This document shows positions 43,866-51,580 of a DNA stretch of 64,000 bases, in pieces. The notes below the pieces were generated by a model, which worked only from the letters and a program-made list of their open reading frames with translations, ran no database searches and was not told where the DNA came from. The position numbers were made by a program, and so were the translations under genes. How positions within the stretch are numbered: the first letter of the stretch is position 1; each line of letters starts with the position of its first letter. The stretch is from NCBI RefSeq assembly GCF_024710485.1, contig NZ_JANJUQ010000038.1, positions 93,184 through 157,183 of the forward strand, given 5' to 3'. The DNA is from Flavobacterium sp. (GTDB lineage: Bacteria; Bacteroidota; Bacteroidia; Flavobacteriales; Flavobacteriaceae).

Positions 43866-44752
43866 TGGCGCTTGTAGTTGGTGATAAAAACCCCTAAAAT
43901 AATCAACACTGCAGCAATCAGAAAATCGGAAGTGATTACCTCATCCAGCAACAGCCAACCTAAAAATACGGCAATGGCAGTGTTGAAATAATTCAGCACC
44001 GTAATTTGAATGGCTGACACCCGTTTCAATGCATAATGGTAAGCGAAAAAAGCAATCACCGAGCCAAAAACCGAAAGGTATAAAGTGGCCCAAATACTGC
44101 GAGCACTCCATGTTGTAAAATCTACATTTGGATTCAAGAATAAAGCCAACACCAATTGCACTACAGCGGCAATGGTAAACTGATAAAACAAATTCAGTGC
44201 AATGTTATTGGATTTGTGCGTGTGTATTTTGGTGTAAAGAGTCCCGAACGACCAGGATAAAATGGCGATACTGAGAAACAACACACCGGTTTTGTAATTC
44301 GGATCTAAGATATCTCCCAAACCATCCCGAAAAATAAAAACCACTCCCAAAAAACCAATCAAAACCCCGATAAATCCTTTGAGTGTTGGTTTTTGCAAAC
44401 CGAACATAGTGCCGCCCAAAAAAACGATTAACGGAGAGAGTGCACTTAAAATGGAAGTCAATCCGCTGGGTAGGGTTTTTTCGGCTATAGTGGTAAAGCC
44501 ATTGGCTACAACTATCATCAAAATAGCCGGAATAAATTGGAGTTTGAAGTTTTCCCAACCAATCCAAGCTAACTGTTTTTTGTACAATAAAATAGCCAAT
44601 ACAATTAAAGCGGCCAATCCTTGACGGCTAGAAGTAATGTACCATTCGGGGATGGTTTCAACAGCTACTCGAATTCCTAAATAAGTCGTACCCCAAACTA
44701 CCGCTACAATGAATAAGCAGAGAAACAGTTTGAAATCGGGTTTTGGAGTCAT
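43862..44752 (-). CDS. DMT-superfamily (EamA) transporter
   Basis: 296 residues with about ten transmembrane helices in two EamA repeats. The first repeat starts near VAVVWGTTYLGIRVAVETIPE and the second near LSIAILSWSFGTLYTKIH. The glycine-rich IPEW-SRQG region is typical of drug/metabolite transporters. The substrate is unknown. It lies 24 bases after galE and probably shares its transcript. Confidence 0.9.
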   Translation of the reverse strand: MTPKPDFKLFLCLFIVAVVWGTTYLGIRVAVETIPEWYITSSRQGLAALIVLAILLYKKQLAWIGWENFKLQFIPAILMIVVANGFTTIAEKTLPSGLTSILSALSPLIVFLGGTMFGLQKPTLKGFIGVLIGFLGVVFIFRDGLGDILDPNYKTGVLFLSIAILSWSFGTLYTKIHTHKSNNIALNLFYQFTIAAVVQLVLALFLNPNVDFTTWSARSIWATLYLSVFGSVIAFFAYHYALKRVSAIQITVLNYFNTAIAVFLGWLLLDEVITSDFLIAAVLIILGVFITNYKRQ

Positions 44753-44776
44753 TAAATAAATAGATTCGAAACGGTA

Positions 44777-45793
44777 TTAGCTTCTGATTTTTTGTTCCCA
44801 TTTCCAAGCAGAAGCCAAACTTTCTTCCAAAGTCAATTCGGCTTTCCAACCCAAAACGGTATTGGCTTTATCGGTGTTGGCAAAAGCCGAAGTAATATCA
44901 CCTTCTCTTCTGCCTACTATTTGATACGGTAGTTTTTGACCGGATACTTTTTCAAAGGCTTGAATGACTTCCAGCACTGAACTACCTTTTCCTGTTCCCA
45001 AATTGAAAGTTTCGACTTTTTCGGCGTTTTGCTTGTTCAGTAATCGTTGCAAAGCCACCACATGTGCTTTGGCCAAATCTACCACGTGTATGTAATCGCG
45101 AATGGCTGTCCCGTCGGGCGTTGGATAATCGTTGCCGTAAACGGAGAGTTGCTGACGTAATCCCATACCGGTTTGCGTAATAAACGGCACCAAGTTTTGT
45201 GGAACACCATTAGGTAATTCTCCGATTTCTGCACTTTGATGCGCACCTACCGGGTTGAAATAACGCAATAAAATGGCGTTGATGTTGGTCACTTTAGCCG
45301 TATCGGTAATGATTTCCTCGCCAATTTGCTTAGTGTTTCCGTAAGGCGACATGGCCGGTTGCACAGAAGCGTCTTCGGTAATCGGCATTTTTTCAGCTTG
45401 CCCATACACTGTACAAGACGAACTAAAAATAAAATTAGCTTCCGGCATCTGGGACAATTCCTGAAGAATGTACACCAAAGTATTCAAGTTGTTCTCGTAG
45501 TACAATAAAGGATTTTCAACGCTTTCTCCCACGGCTTTGGAGGCTGCAAAATGAATCACACCAACTACATCTCGGTGTTGGGCAAAAAAATCTTGCACCG
45601 CAGCTTTGTCACGCAGGTCTATATTTTTGAAAAAAGGTTTGTGGCCGATGATTCGTTCAATTCCGTCTAAAACCGAAATAGAAGAATTGGATAAATTATC
45701 GATAATAACCGCTTCAAAACCGGCATTGTGCAACTCTACTACGGTGTGTGAACCAATAAAACCTAAACCGCCTGTTACTAAAACTTTTTTCAT
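44777..45793 (-). CDS. galE: UDP-glucose 4-epimerase
   Basis: A 338-residue extended SDR that interconverts UDP-glucose and UDP-galactose for LPS and glycan synthesis. The NAD-binding motif is GGLGFIGSH, the catalytic Y-x3-K lies in SPYGNTKQIGE, the substrate Ser/Thr region is FIFSSSCTVYG, and YFNPVGAH is a GalE-specific segment. It is downstream of a DegT-type aminotransferase gene (2-base gap), fitting a sugar-modification operon. Confidence 0.95.
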   Translation of the reverse strand: MKKVLVTGGLGFIGSHTVVELHNAGFEAVIIDNLSNSSISVLDGIERIIGHKPFFKNIDLRDKAAVQDFFAQHRDVVGVIHFAASKAVGESVENPLLYYENNLNTLVYILQELSQMPEANFIFSSSCTVYGQAEKMPITEDASVQPAMSPYGNTKQIGEEIITDTAKVTNINAILLRYFNPVGAHQSAEIGELPNGVPQNLVPFITQTGMGLRQQLSVYGNDYPTPDGTAIRDYIHVVDLAKAHVVALQRLLNKQNAEKVETFNLGTGKGSSVLEVIQAFEKVSGQKLPYQIVGRREGDITSAFANTDKANTVLGWKAELTLEESLASAWKWEQKIRS

Positions 45794-45795
45794 GA

Positions 45796-46926
45796 TTAAT
45801 TGAAGAATTCTAAAACACTGTCCGTAATGTATTTGATTTGCTCGTCATCAAGTTCAGTGTGCATTGGTAAAGAAATTACTTCTTTGACTAACTGATTGGT
45901 TACCGGAAAATCTTCTTCTTTATAGCGAGCATCAGCATAGGCTTTCTGACTGTGTAATGGAATCGGATAGTAAATAGCACAAGGAATACCTTTGGCTAGT
46001 AAATGTTCCATTAAACCATTTCGGTCTCCGTCTATGATTCTTAAAGTATATTGATGGAAAACGTGGCAATCGCAAATATCACAAATGCTTGGTGCGATGA
46101 TATTTTTGTGTCCTTCAAAGGCTGCCGAATATTTACGAGCCGCATCTTGACGGGCTTTTCCGTAGGCATCCAAGAAAGGTAATTTGGCTTTTAAAACTCC
46201 GGCTTGGATACTGTCTAAACGCGAATTCACACCCACCACATCATGATGGTAACGCACATACATCCCGTGATTTACAATCCCTCTGATTTTATGTGCTAAA
46301 TCATCATCGTTGGTGAAAATCGCACCGCCATCGCCGTAACAACCTAAATTTTTGGATGGGAAGAAAGAGGTAGATGCCACATGACCTATGGTTCCGGCTT
46401 TCTTTTTAGTACCGTCTGAAAATTTGCAATTAGCCCCAATGGCTTGCGCATTATCTTCAATAACGAATAAATTATGTTCTTTCGCAATGGCTATAATCGC
46501 TTCCATATTGGCAGCACGACCAAACAAATGCACAGGCACTATCGCTTTGGTTTTTGGTGTGATGGCTTTTTTGATGGCTTCGATAGAAATGTTCATGTTT
46601 ACTATATCCACATCTACCAAAACCGGCGTTAATTGTAACAATGCAATTACCTCTACAGTGGCCGCAAAAGTAAAATCGGCTGTAATGACTTCATCGCCGG
46701 GCTTTAAATCTAATCCCATCATGGCGATTTGTAAAGCGTCGGTTCCGTTGGCACAAGGAATCACGTGTTTAACCCCCAAATATTCCTCTAAATCTTTTTG
46801 AAATTCGTGCACCAAAGGCCCATTGATGTAAGTAGTGGTATCTAAAACTTCCTGAATAGAAGCATTAACAGTTTCTTTAATTTTATCGTATTGACTTTTT
46901 AAGTCAACCATCTGAATTTTTCTCAT
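45796..46926 (-). CDS. DegT/DnrJ/EryC1/StrS-family aminotransferase
   Basis: 376 residues from ATG 46926 (MRKIQMVDLKSQ). It is a PLP-dependent sugar aminotransferase; the cofactor lysine is in SFFPSKNLGCYGDGG. VIPCANGTDALQIAM and IVPVHLFGRAANM complete the fold signature. It probably makes an amino sugar nucleotide for LPS or glycoprotein glycans; the acceptor cannot be read. The frame reaches a TTG at 46950, but a TACTTTTG box (46948-46955) overlaps it. Confidence 0.92.
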   Translation of the reverse strand: MRKIQMVDLKSQYDKIKETVNASIQEVLDTTTYINGPLVHEFQKDLEEYLGVKHVIPCANGTDALQIAMMGLDLKPGDEVITADFTFAATVEVIALLQLTPVLVDVDIVNMNISIEAIKKAITPKTKAIVPVHLFGRAANMEAIIAIAKEHNLFVIEDNAQAIGANCKFSDGTKKKAGTIGHVASTSFFPSKNLGCYGDGGAIFTNDDDLAHKIRGIVNHGMYVRYHHDVVGVNSRLDSIQAGVLKAKLPFLDAYGKARQDAARKYSAAFEGHKNIIAPSICDICDCHVFHQYTLRIIDGDRNGLMEHLLAKGIPCAIYYPIPLHSQKAYADARYKEEDFPVTNQLVKEVISLPMHTELDDEQIKYITDSVLEFFN

Positions 46927-46947
46927 CTTGTAAAAAATTATGCGAAG

Positions 46948-46955
46948 CAAAAGTA
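46948..46955 (-). promoter_or_regulatory. -7 box TACTTTTG for the DegT-galE-DMT operon
   Basis: Minus-strand match to the consensus, 21 bases before the ATG at 46926. It sets the translation start. Confidence 0.55.
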
Positions 46956-47022
46956 AGAAATTCTAAAGTAGAATTTCCTATTCGGCAAAAGAAACGTATT
47001 TTAGCGGTTCAAATTTTTCGGG

Positions 47023-48258
47023 ATGTATTTTTTGTACCATTTTATCCTTCTTTTAGCTTCTGCAGCGGTAAAGATTTTGGCGCTTTTCAGTCCGAAAATG
47101 AAGTTGTTTGCGGATGGTCGCAAAACCGTTTTCAGTACCTTATCCGAAAAAATCCAACCGGGCGACAAAACGATTTGGTTTCATGCCGCTTCCTTGGGCG
47201 AATACGAGCAAGGATTACCGGTAATGGAAAAGATTAAAGAACAATATCCCAACCATAAAATAGTGTTGACTTTTTTCTCCCCTTCCGGTTATGAAGTCCG
47301 AAAAAACAATACGGTTGCCTATGTTACAGTTTACTTACCCTTGGATTCAGAGCGAAACGCTAAAAAGTTTGTGCAATTGGTACAACCCGAATTGGTGTTT
47401 TTCATTAAATACGAATACTGGCCTAATTACCTCAAAATCTTGAAAAATTCAGGCATTAAAACCTATTTGATTTCGGGAATTTTCAGAGAAAGTCAAGCTT
47501 TTTTTAAATGGTACGGCGGTTTTTACCGAAAAGCATTGGAAACTTTCGACCATTTTTTTGTGCAGAATGAAAGTTCCAAAATGTTGTTGCAACGACTCGG
47601 CTATCACAATGTAAAAATTTCAGGCGATACAAGATTTGACCGAGTAGTTTCGATATTGGATCGCGATAATAGTTTGGACTTCATCGAACAATTCAAAAAC
47701 AATCAAACCACTATTGTTATCGGAAGTTCTTGGCCGAAAGACGAAAGTTTGTTGGTAAATTACATTAACCAATGTAACGACGAAGTGAAATTTATCATCG
47801 CTCCACACAACATCAAAGCGGACCAAATTGCCAATTTACAAGCGCAACTTACCAAACCAACAATATTGTTTTCTGAAAAAGACAGCAAGAACTTATCCGA
47901 TTATCAAGTTTTCATCATTGATACTGTCGGAATTTTGACGAAAATTTACAGTTATGCCGACATAGCTTATGTTGGTGGCGGTTTTGGTCAACCGGGTGTT
48001 CACAATATATTAGAACCGGCTACATTTGGCGTTCCTATAGTAATTGGTCCGAATTACAGTCATTTTGCCGAAGCCACGGCTTTAGTCAATATGGAAGGTT
48101 GCATAACTATTGCTACTCAAGAACAACTGAACGATGCGTTCGATAATTTGATTATGAATGCTGACATTCGCCACGAAAAAGGCCACATCGCCAAAACCTT
48201 TGTCAAAATGAATAAAGGCGCTACGACTGTGATTTTAGACCATCTTTGTAACAATTAA
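47023..48258 (+). CDS. waaA: 3-deoxy-D-manno-octulosonic-acid (Kdo) transferase
   Basis: A 411-residue glycosyltransferase that adds Kdo to lipid A. There is an N-terminal membrane anchor (FLYHFILLLASAAVKILALF) and Glycos_transf_N features, IWFHAASLGEYEQGLPVM and FFIKYEYWPNYL. C-terminal features are SGDTRFDRV, GSSWPKDES and YVGGGFGQPGVHNILEPATFG. It acts at the cytoplasmic face of the inner membrane. It is divergent from the DegT-galE operon, which also serves envelope sugars. Confidence 0.93.
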   Translation: MYFLYHFILLLASAAVKILALFSPKMKLFADGRKTVFSTLSEKIQPGDKTIWFHAASLGEYEQGLPVMEKIKEQYPNHKIVLTFFSPSGYEVRKNNTVAYVTVYLPLDSERNAKKFVQLVQPELVFFIKYEYWPNYLKILKNSGIKTYLISGIFRESQAFFKWYGGFYRKALETFDHFFVQNESSKMLLQRLGYHNVKISGDTRFDRVVSILDRDNSLDFIEQFKNNQTTIVIGSSWPKDESLLVNYINQCNDEVKFIIAPHNIKADQIANLQAQLTKPTILFSEKDSKNLSDYQVFIIDTVGILTKIYSYADIAYVGGGFGQPGVHNILEPATFGVPIVIGPNYSHFAEATALVNMEGCITIATQEQLNDAFDNLIMNADIRHEKGHIAKTFVKMNKGATTVILDHLCNN

Positions 48259-48304
48259 TTTTTTTAACAAACAAACACTTCAAATACACAAACACATGAG
48301 ATAT

Positions 48305-50452
48305 ATGAAATTTTTAAGACTGCTGGTCCTGTTTATTGTAGTTCAAGTTCAGGCGCAACAAGGCGGAATGTGGATTCCATCACTTTTAAAAGGAATGAAC
48401 GAAAGCGAAATGAAAAACTTGGGCATGAAAATTTCTGCCGAAGACATTTATTCAGTTAATCAATCCAGTTTGAAAGATGCCGTTCCTCATTTTGACGGAG
48501 GCTGTACCGCCGAAGTAATATCGGACAAAGGTCTAATTTTAACCAATCACCACTGTGGCTACGACAATATCCAAAGTCATTCGACCGTTGAAAACGATTA
48601 CCTGACCAATGGGTTTTGGGCATACAAAATGGAAGACGAACTGCCTAACAAGGATTTATTTGTAACCTTTATTGTTCGTATTGAAGATGTAACCACTAAA
48701 GTGTTGGAAGGCACTAGCGGCATAGCTTCGGAAAGCGATAAACAGAAAAAAATCCAGGAAAACATCAGTTTACTGAGCAAAACCTTACCTAAAGAATCAT
48801 GGCAAGAAAACAGTATTCGAACCTTTTTTGACGGTAACCAATACATTTTATTTGTAACCGAAACGTTCCGCGATGTGCGTTTGGTTGGCGCACCACCGAG
48901 TTCCATAGGTAAATTCGGCTCCGATACCGACAACTGGGTTTGGCCACGTCATACAGGCGATTTTTCTCTGTTCCGAATTTATGCGGATAAAAACAATAAA
49001 CCGGCAGCTTACTCTAAAGACAACGTGCCATACAAACCGAAGCACTTCTTCCCGATTTCATTAAAAGGATTGAAGGAAAACGACTTCACGATGGTGATGG
49101 GTTATCCGGGAAGAACTCAGGAATACTTGCCGGCTGTTGCGGTGGAGCAAATTGTAAACACGCTAAATCCTACTAAAGTGACCATCAGAGACGCCGCGCT
49201 GAAAGTACAAAACGAATTTATGCGCAAGGACAATGCGATTAAAATTCAGTACGCTTCTAAAAATGCAAGCATTGCTAATGCCTGGAAAAAATGGATGGGA
49301 GAAACCAAAGGTTTGAAAAAAGCCAACGCCATAGGAGTAAAAAAACAGTTTGAAGCCGATTTTCAACAAAAAGTTACCGCAGCCGGAAAACAAACCGAAT
49401 ATGGAAATTTATTGGCTGATTTTGAAAAAAATTACAAAGAGATTCAGGAATATGCTTTGGCGCGCGACATCTTTAGTGAGATTGCCCTTCGAAATACCGA
49501 GATTTTAAGTTTGGGCTACAAATTGTACCAATTAGAACAAATTTACAACACCAAAGGCGAGCAATCATTTAACGACCGTAGGAACAATTTGATTACTGGT
49601 TTGGGCGACTTTTACAAAGACTTCAATGCTAAAGTAGACGAGAAAGTATTTGAACAATTAATTGCTATTTATGCCGAAAAATATCCTAAACCCTTTTTAC
49701 CGGCTGAATTTGAAAAGTTAAATGCGGCCAATTTAACCGCTGATGTTTTCACTCAATCTCAGTTAGTAAGCTATGATAAGATTAAGGAATTACTTACCGG
49801 AGACAGCAAAACGGTTTTAGAAAAATTAAATAACGACCGCGGTTTTAAAGTGATAAAAGCAATGGCCGACAGTTATTTGAAAAAAGTAGCTCCGAAATTC
49901 GACGAAATCAATCTAAGAAATATCGCTACTCAAAGAATATATATGAAAGCAATTATGGAATTGAGTCCGAAATCGGCTCGTATCTTCCCGGACGCCAACA
50001 GTACATTAAGAGTAACTTACGGAAAAATCAAAGGCTACAAGCCTAACGACGCTGTGGTTTATGAACCGTTTACTTATTTAGACGGCGTAATGGAAAAATA
50101 CATTCCGGGCGATTACGAATTTGATGTACCACAAAAGTTAATCGATTTATATAATGCTAAAGATTACGGCAAATACGGTGTAAAAGGAAAAATGCCGGTT
50201 GCCTTTATTGCTACCAACCATACTACTGGAGGAAACTCCGGAAGCCCGGCTTTAGATGCCCATGGAAATCTAATCGGATTGAACTTTGATAGGGTTTGGG
50301 AAGGAACCATGAGCGACATTTACTACTCTCCGGAAATCTGTAGAAATATTATGGTAGATTTACGTTATGTATTATTTATAGTAGACAAATTCGCCGGTGC
50401 CAAAAACTTGATAGAGGAAATGAAAATTATTTATCCTAAAGAGAAAAAATAA
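48305..50452 (+). CDS. S46-family dipeptidyl-peptidase, DPP11-like
   Basis: 716 residues with a signal peptide ending near VQAQ. The chymotrypsin-type triad includes His in LTNHHCGYD and the nucleophile Ser645 in GGNSGSP. Eighteen residues later Arg663 lies in LNFDRVWEG; in characterised members an Arg at this place selects Asp or Glu at P1 (DPP11), whereas Gly gives DPP7. It releases acidic dipeptides in the periplasm for uptake. ATG 48296 would add three residues. It is monocistronic. Confidence 0.9.
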   Translation: MKFLRLLVLFIVVQVQAQQGGMWIPSLLKGMNESEMKNLGMKISAEDIYSVNQSSLKDAVPHFDGGCTAEVISDKGLILTNHHCGYDNIQSHSTVENDYLTNGFWAYKMEDELPNKDLFVTFIVRIEDVTTKVLEGTSGIASESDKQKKIQENISLLSKTLPKESWQENSIRTFFDGNQYILFVTETFRDVRLVGAPPSSIGKFGSDTDNWVWPRHTGDFSLFRIYADKNNKPAAYSKDNVPYKPKHFFPISLKGLKENDFTMVMGYPGRTQEYLPAVAVEQIVNTLNPTKVTIRDAALKVQNEFMRKDNAIKIQYASKNASIANAWKKWMGETKGLKKANAIGVKKQFEADFQQKVTAAGKQTEYGNLLADFEKNYKEIQEYALARDIFSEIALRNTEILSLGYKLYQLEQIYNTKGEQSFNDRRNNLITGLGDFYKDFNAKVDEKVFEQLIAIYAEKYPKPFLPAEFEKLNAANLTADVFTQSQLVSYDKIKELLTGDSKTVLEKLNNDRGFKVIKAMADSYLKKVAPKFDEINLRNIATQRIYMKAIMELSPKSARIFPDANSTLRVTYGKIKGYKPNDAVVYEPFTYLDGVMEKYIPGDYEFDVPQKLIDLYNAKDYGKYGVKGKMPVAFIATNHTTGGNSGSPALDAHGNLIGLNFDRVWEGTMSDIYYSPEICRNIMVDLRYVLFIVDKFAGAKNLIEEMKIIYPKEKK

Positions 50453-50473
50453 TTTTAACAAATATTTTTGTTT

Positions 50474-50489
50474 TGGCATGATTGTTGCT
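50474..50489 (+). promoter_or_regulatory. Sigma-54 (-24/-12) type promoter
   Basis: TGGCATG-N4-TTGCT: the GG and GC pairs are separated by exactly ten bases, close to the TGGCACG-N4-TTGCW consensus. It lies 119 bases before the ATG of the small repeat lipoprotein gene on the same strand. Confidence 0.5.
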
Positions 50490-50562
50490 AAGTAAATTGC
50501 CGGAAGCGAAATAGGAATTTTAAAAAAAGTTAAATAAAAGTTTTTCCGAATAAAAAAATTTA

Positions 50563-50570
50563 TATCTTTG
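50563..50570 (+). promoter_or_regulatory. -7 box TATCTTTG for the small repeat lipoprotein
   Basis: Good match to TAnnTTTG, 37 bases before the ATG at 50608. It gives the gene a second, housekeeping-type promoter in addition to the sigma-54-like site. Confidence 0.6.
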
Positions 50571-50607
50571 CTCCGAATTAATAATTAACCTTTTATAATT
50601 AAGTAAG

Positions 50608-50793
50608 ATGAAAAAAGTATTTTTAAGTTTAGCTGTTGTTGCTACATTAACTGTAGTTTCTTGTAAACAAGCTGACGCTGCTGCTGAGCCAGCTGCTGAC
50701 ACAACTGCTGTTGAGACTGTTGACACAACTGCTGTTGACACAACTGCTGCTGCTGATACAACTGCTGTTGACACAACTGCTGCTGCTAAGTAA
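50608..50793 (+). CDS. Very small Thr/Ala/Asp/Val-repeat lipoprotein
   Basis: 61 residues. The lipobox ends at Cys19 (TVVSC). After KQADAAAEPA the protein consists of repeats of DTTAV and DTTAAA to the end, giving an acidic, low-complexity tail of about 35 residues. The DNA repeats GACACAACTGCTG-type units. No family is recognised. Two promoter types precede it and a hairpin terminator follows, so it is a real single-gene unit. Confidence 0.75.
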   Translation: MKKVFLSLAVVATLTVVSCKQADAAAEPAADTTAVETVDTTAVDTTAAADTTAVDTTAAAK

Positions 50794-50815
50794 TTTTAAA
50801 TTACAGAAAAGAATC

Positions 50816-50846
50816 AAAGCCACGCAATGCGTGGCTTTTCTTTTTT
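50816..50846 (+). terminator. Terminator after the small lipoprotein
   Basis: GCCACGC and GCGTGGC pair around a three-base loop, followed by T-rich sequence. Confidence 0.85.
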
Positions 50847-50861
50847 GGTCTGCACTTCAAT

Positions 50862-51212
50862 CTAAATATCGGAAAAAATAGAATCTCCTGAAGAGAAATC
50901 AAGAATCTCTGCTTGAGAGGCGTACTTTACGATTTCATCTATCCCTTTTTGCATCATCAGTTCGGTGGAATATTTTCGGCTCACCGCAAAAATTTGATCG
51001 CTTTTCATCAGCTTAAAGAAACACTTCCCTTTTGCCGTTTTAAACCTAAGAAACGCATAAGTTTCAATAGCCGACTTAAACGACTCTATAGCTTCTTCAC
51101 ATTCAAAACGCAATTCATAGTTGACACTCGTGAAAATAGGCTTTCCTTTTCTGGAAACAAATTCAAATTTATATTCGTCACTAAGGCGTTTACTGATTAC
51201 AAAAGTCCCCAT
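50862..51212 (-). CDS. DUF1508 (YegP-like) protein
   Basis: 116 residues from ATG 51212 (MGTFVISKRLSDEYKFEFVS). The K-F-x-F (YKFEFVSRKGKPI) repeat unit of DUF1508 is visible at the N-terminus, with a possible second, weaker copy. The open frame runs on to 51311 through the terminator and into the tRNA-Leu gene, so that extension is spurious. The function is unknown. It could be read from the tRNA promoter if the terminator leaks. Confidence 0.75.
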   Translation of the reverse strand: MGTFVISKRLSDEYKFEFVSRKGKPIFTSVNYELRFECEEAIESFKSAIETYAFLRFKTAKGKCFFKLMKSDQIFAVSRKYSTELMMQKGIDEIVKYASQAEILDFSSGDSIFSDI

Positions 51213-51237
51213 GAGATTTAAAAAAGAGATTAAAACA

Positions 51238-51263
51238 AAAAAGCCTCTAACTATGTTAGAGGC
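51238..51263 (-). terminator. Terminator downstream of tRNA-Leu
   Basis: GCCTCTAAC (51243-51251) and GTTAGAGGC (51255-51263) pair around a three-base loop. A T run follows on the minus strand. Confidence 0.8.
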
Positions 51264-51268
51264 CTTTG

Positions 51269-51354
51269 TACTCAGAGCGGGACTTGAACCCGCACGAACA
51301 TTGCTGTTCACTGGATTTTAAGTCCAGCGTGTCTACCAATTTCACCATCCGAGC
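51269..51354 (-). tRNA. tRNA-Leu (anticodon TAA)
   Basis: 86 bases with the long variable arm expected of leucine tRNAs. The anticodon stem-loop CTGGACTTAAAATCCAG gives TAA. The T-arm GTTCAAGTC and a 7-bp acceptor with two G-T pairs are present. CCA is not encoded. Confidence 0.95.
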
Positions 51355-51367
51355 GTATTGGATATTG

Positions 51368-51440
51368 AGCGAAAAACGGGGCTCGAACCCGCGACCTCAA
51401 CCTTGGCAAGGTTGCGCTCTACCAACTGAGCTATTTTCGC
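51368..51440 (-). tRNA. tRNA-Gly (anticodon GCC)
   Basis: 73 bases. The acceptor is GCGAAAA with TTTTCGC, the anticodon stem CAACC/GGTTG encloses TTGCCAA (GCC), and the T-arm GTTCGAGCC is present. It lies 13 bases upstream of tRNA-Leu on the same transcript. Confidence 0.95.
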
Positions 51441-51487
51441 ATGTCAAATTTTATAAGAACCGCAACACTTGTTCCGTATTGCGGATG

Positions 51488-51517
51488 CAAATGTAACACT
51501 AAAATTGAATTATACAA
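51488..51517 (-). promoter_or_regulatory. Promoter of the tRNA-Gly/tRNA-Leu operon
   Basis: On the minus strand, TTG at 51515-51517 and TACATTTG at 51488-51495 are separated by exactly 19 bases. This is a textbook flavobacterial promoter driving the tRNA pair. Confidence 0.75.
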
Positions 51518-51580
51518 ACCTTTTTTTGAAAAAAAAGTTCATAAAATCTAATTCGCTGATTAGCAAAATCAAGCGATTGA

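Noticed and set aside
50520..50774. 84-residue minus-strand frame of Ala/Val/Ser opposite the small lipoprotein
   Set aside because: It is the complement of the ACA/GCT repeats; the plus strand has a lipobox, promoter and terminator.
51110..51311. Long N-terminal extension of DUF1508
   Set aside because: The extension would read through the terminator and into the 3' half of the tRNA-Leu gene; ATG 51212 is the sensible start.
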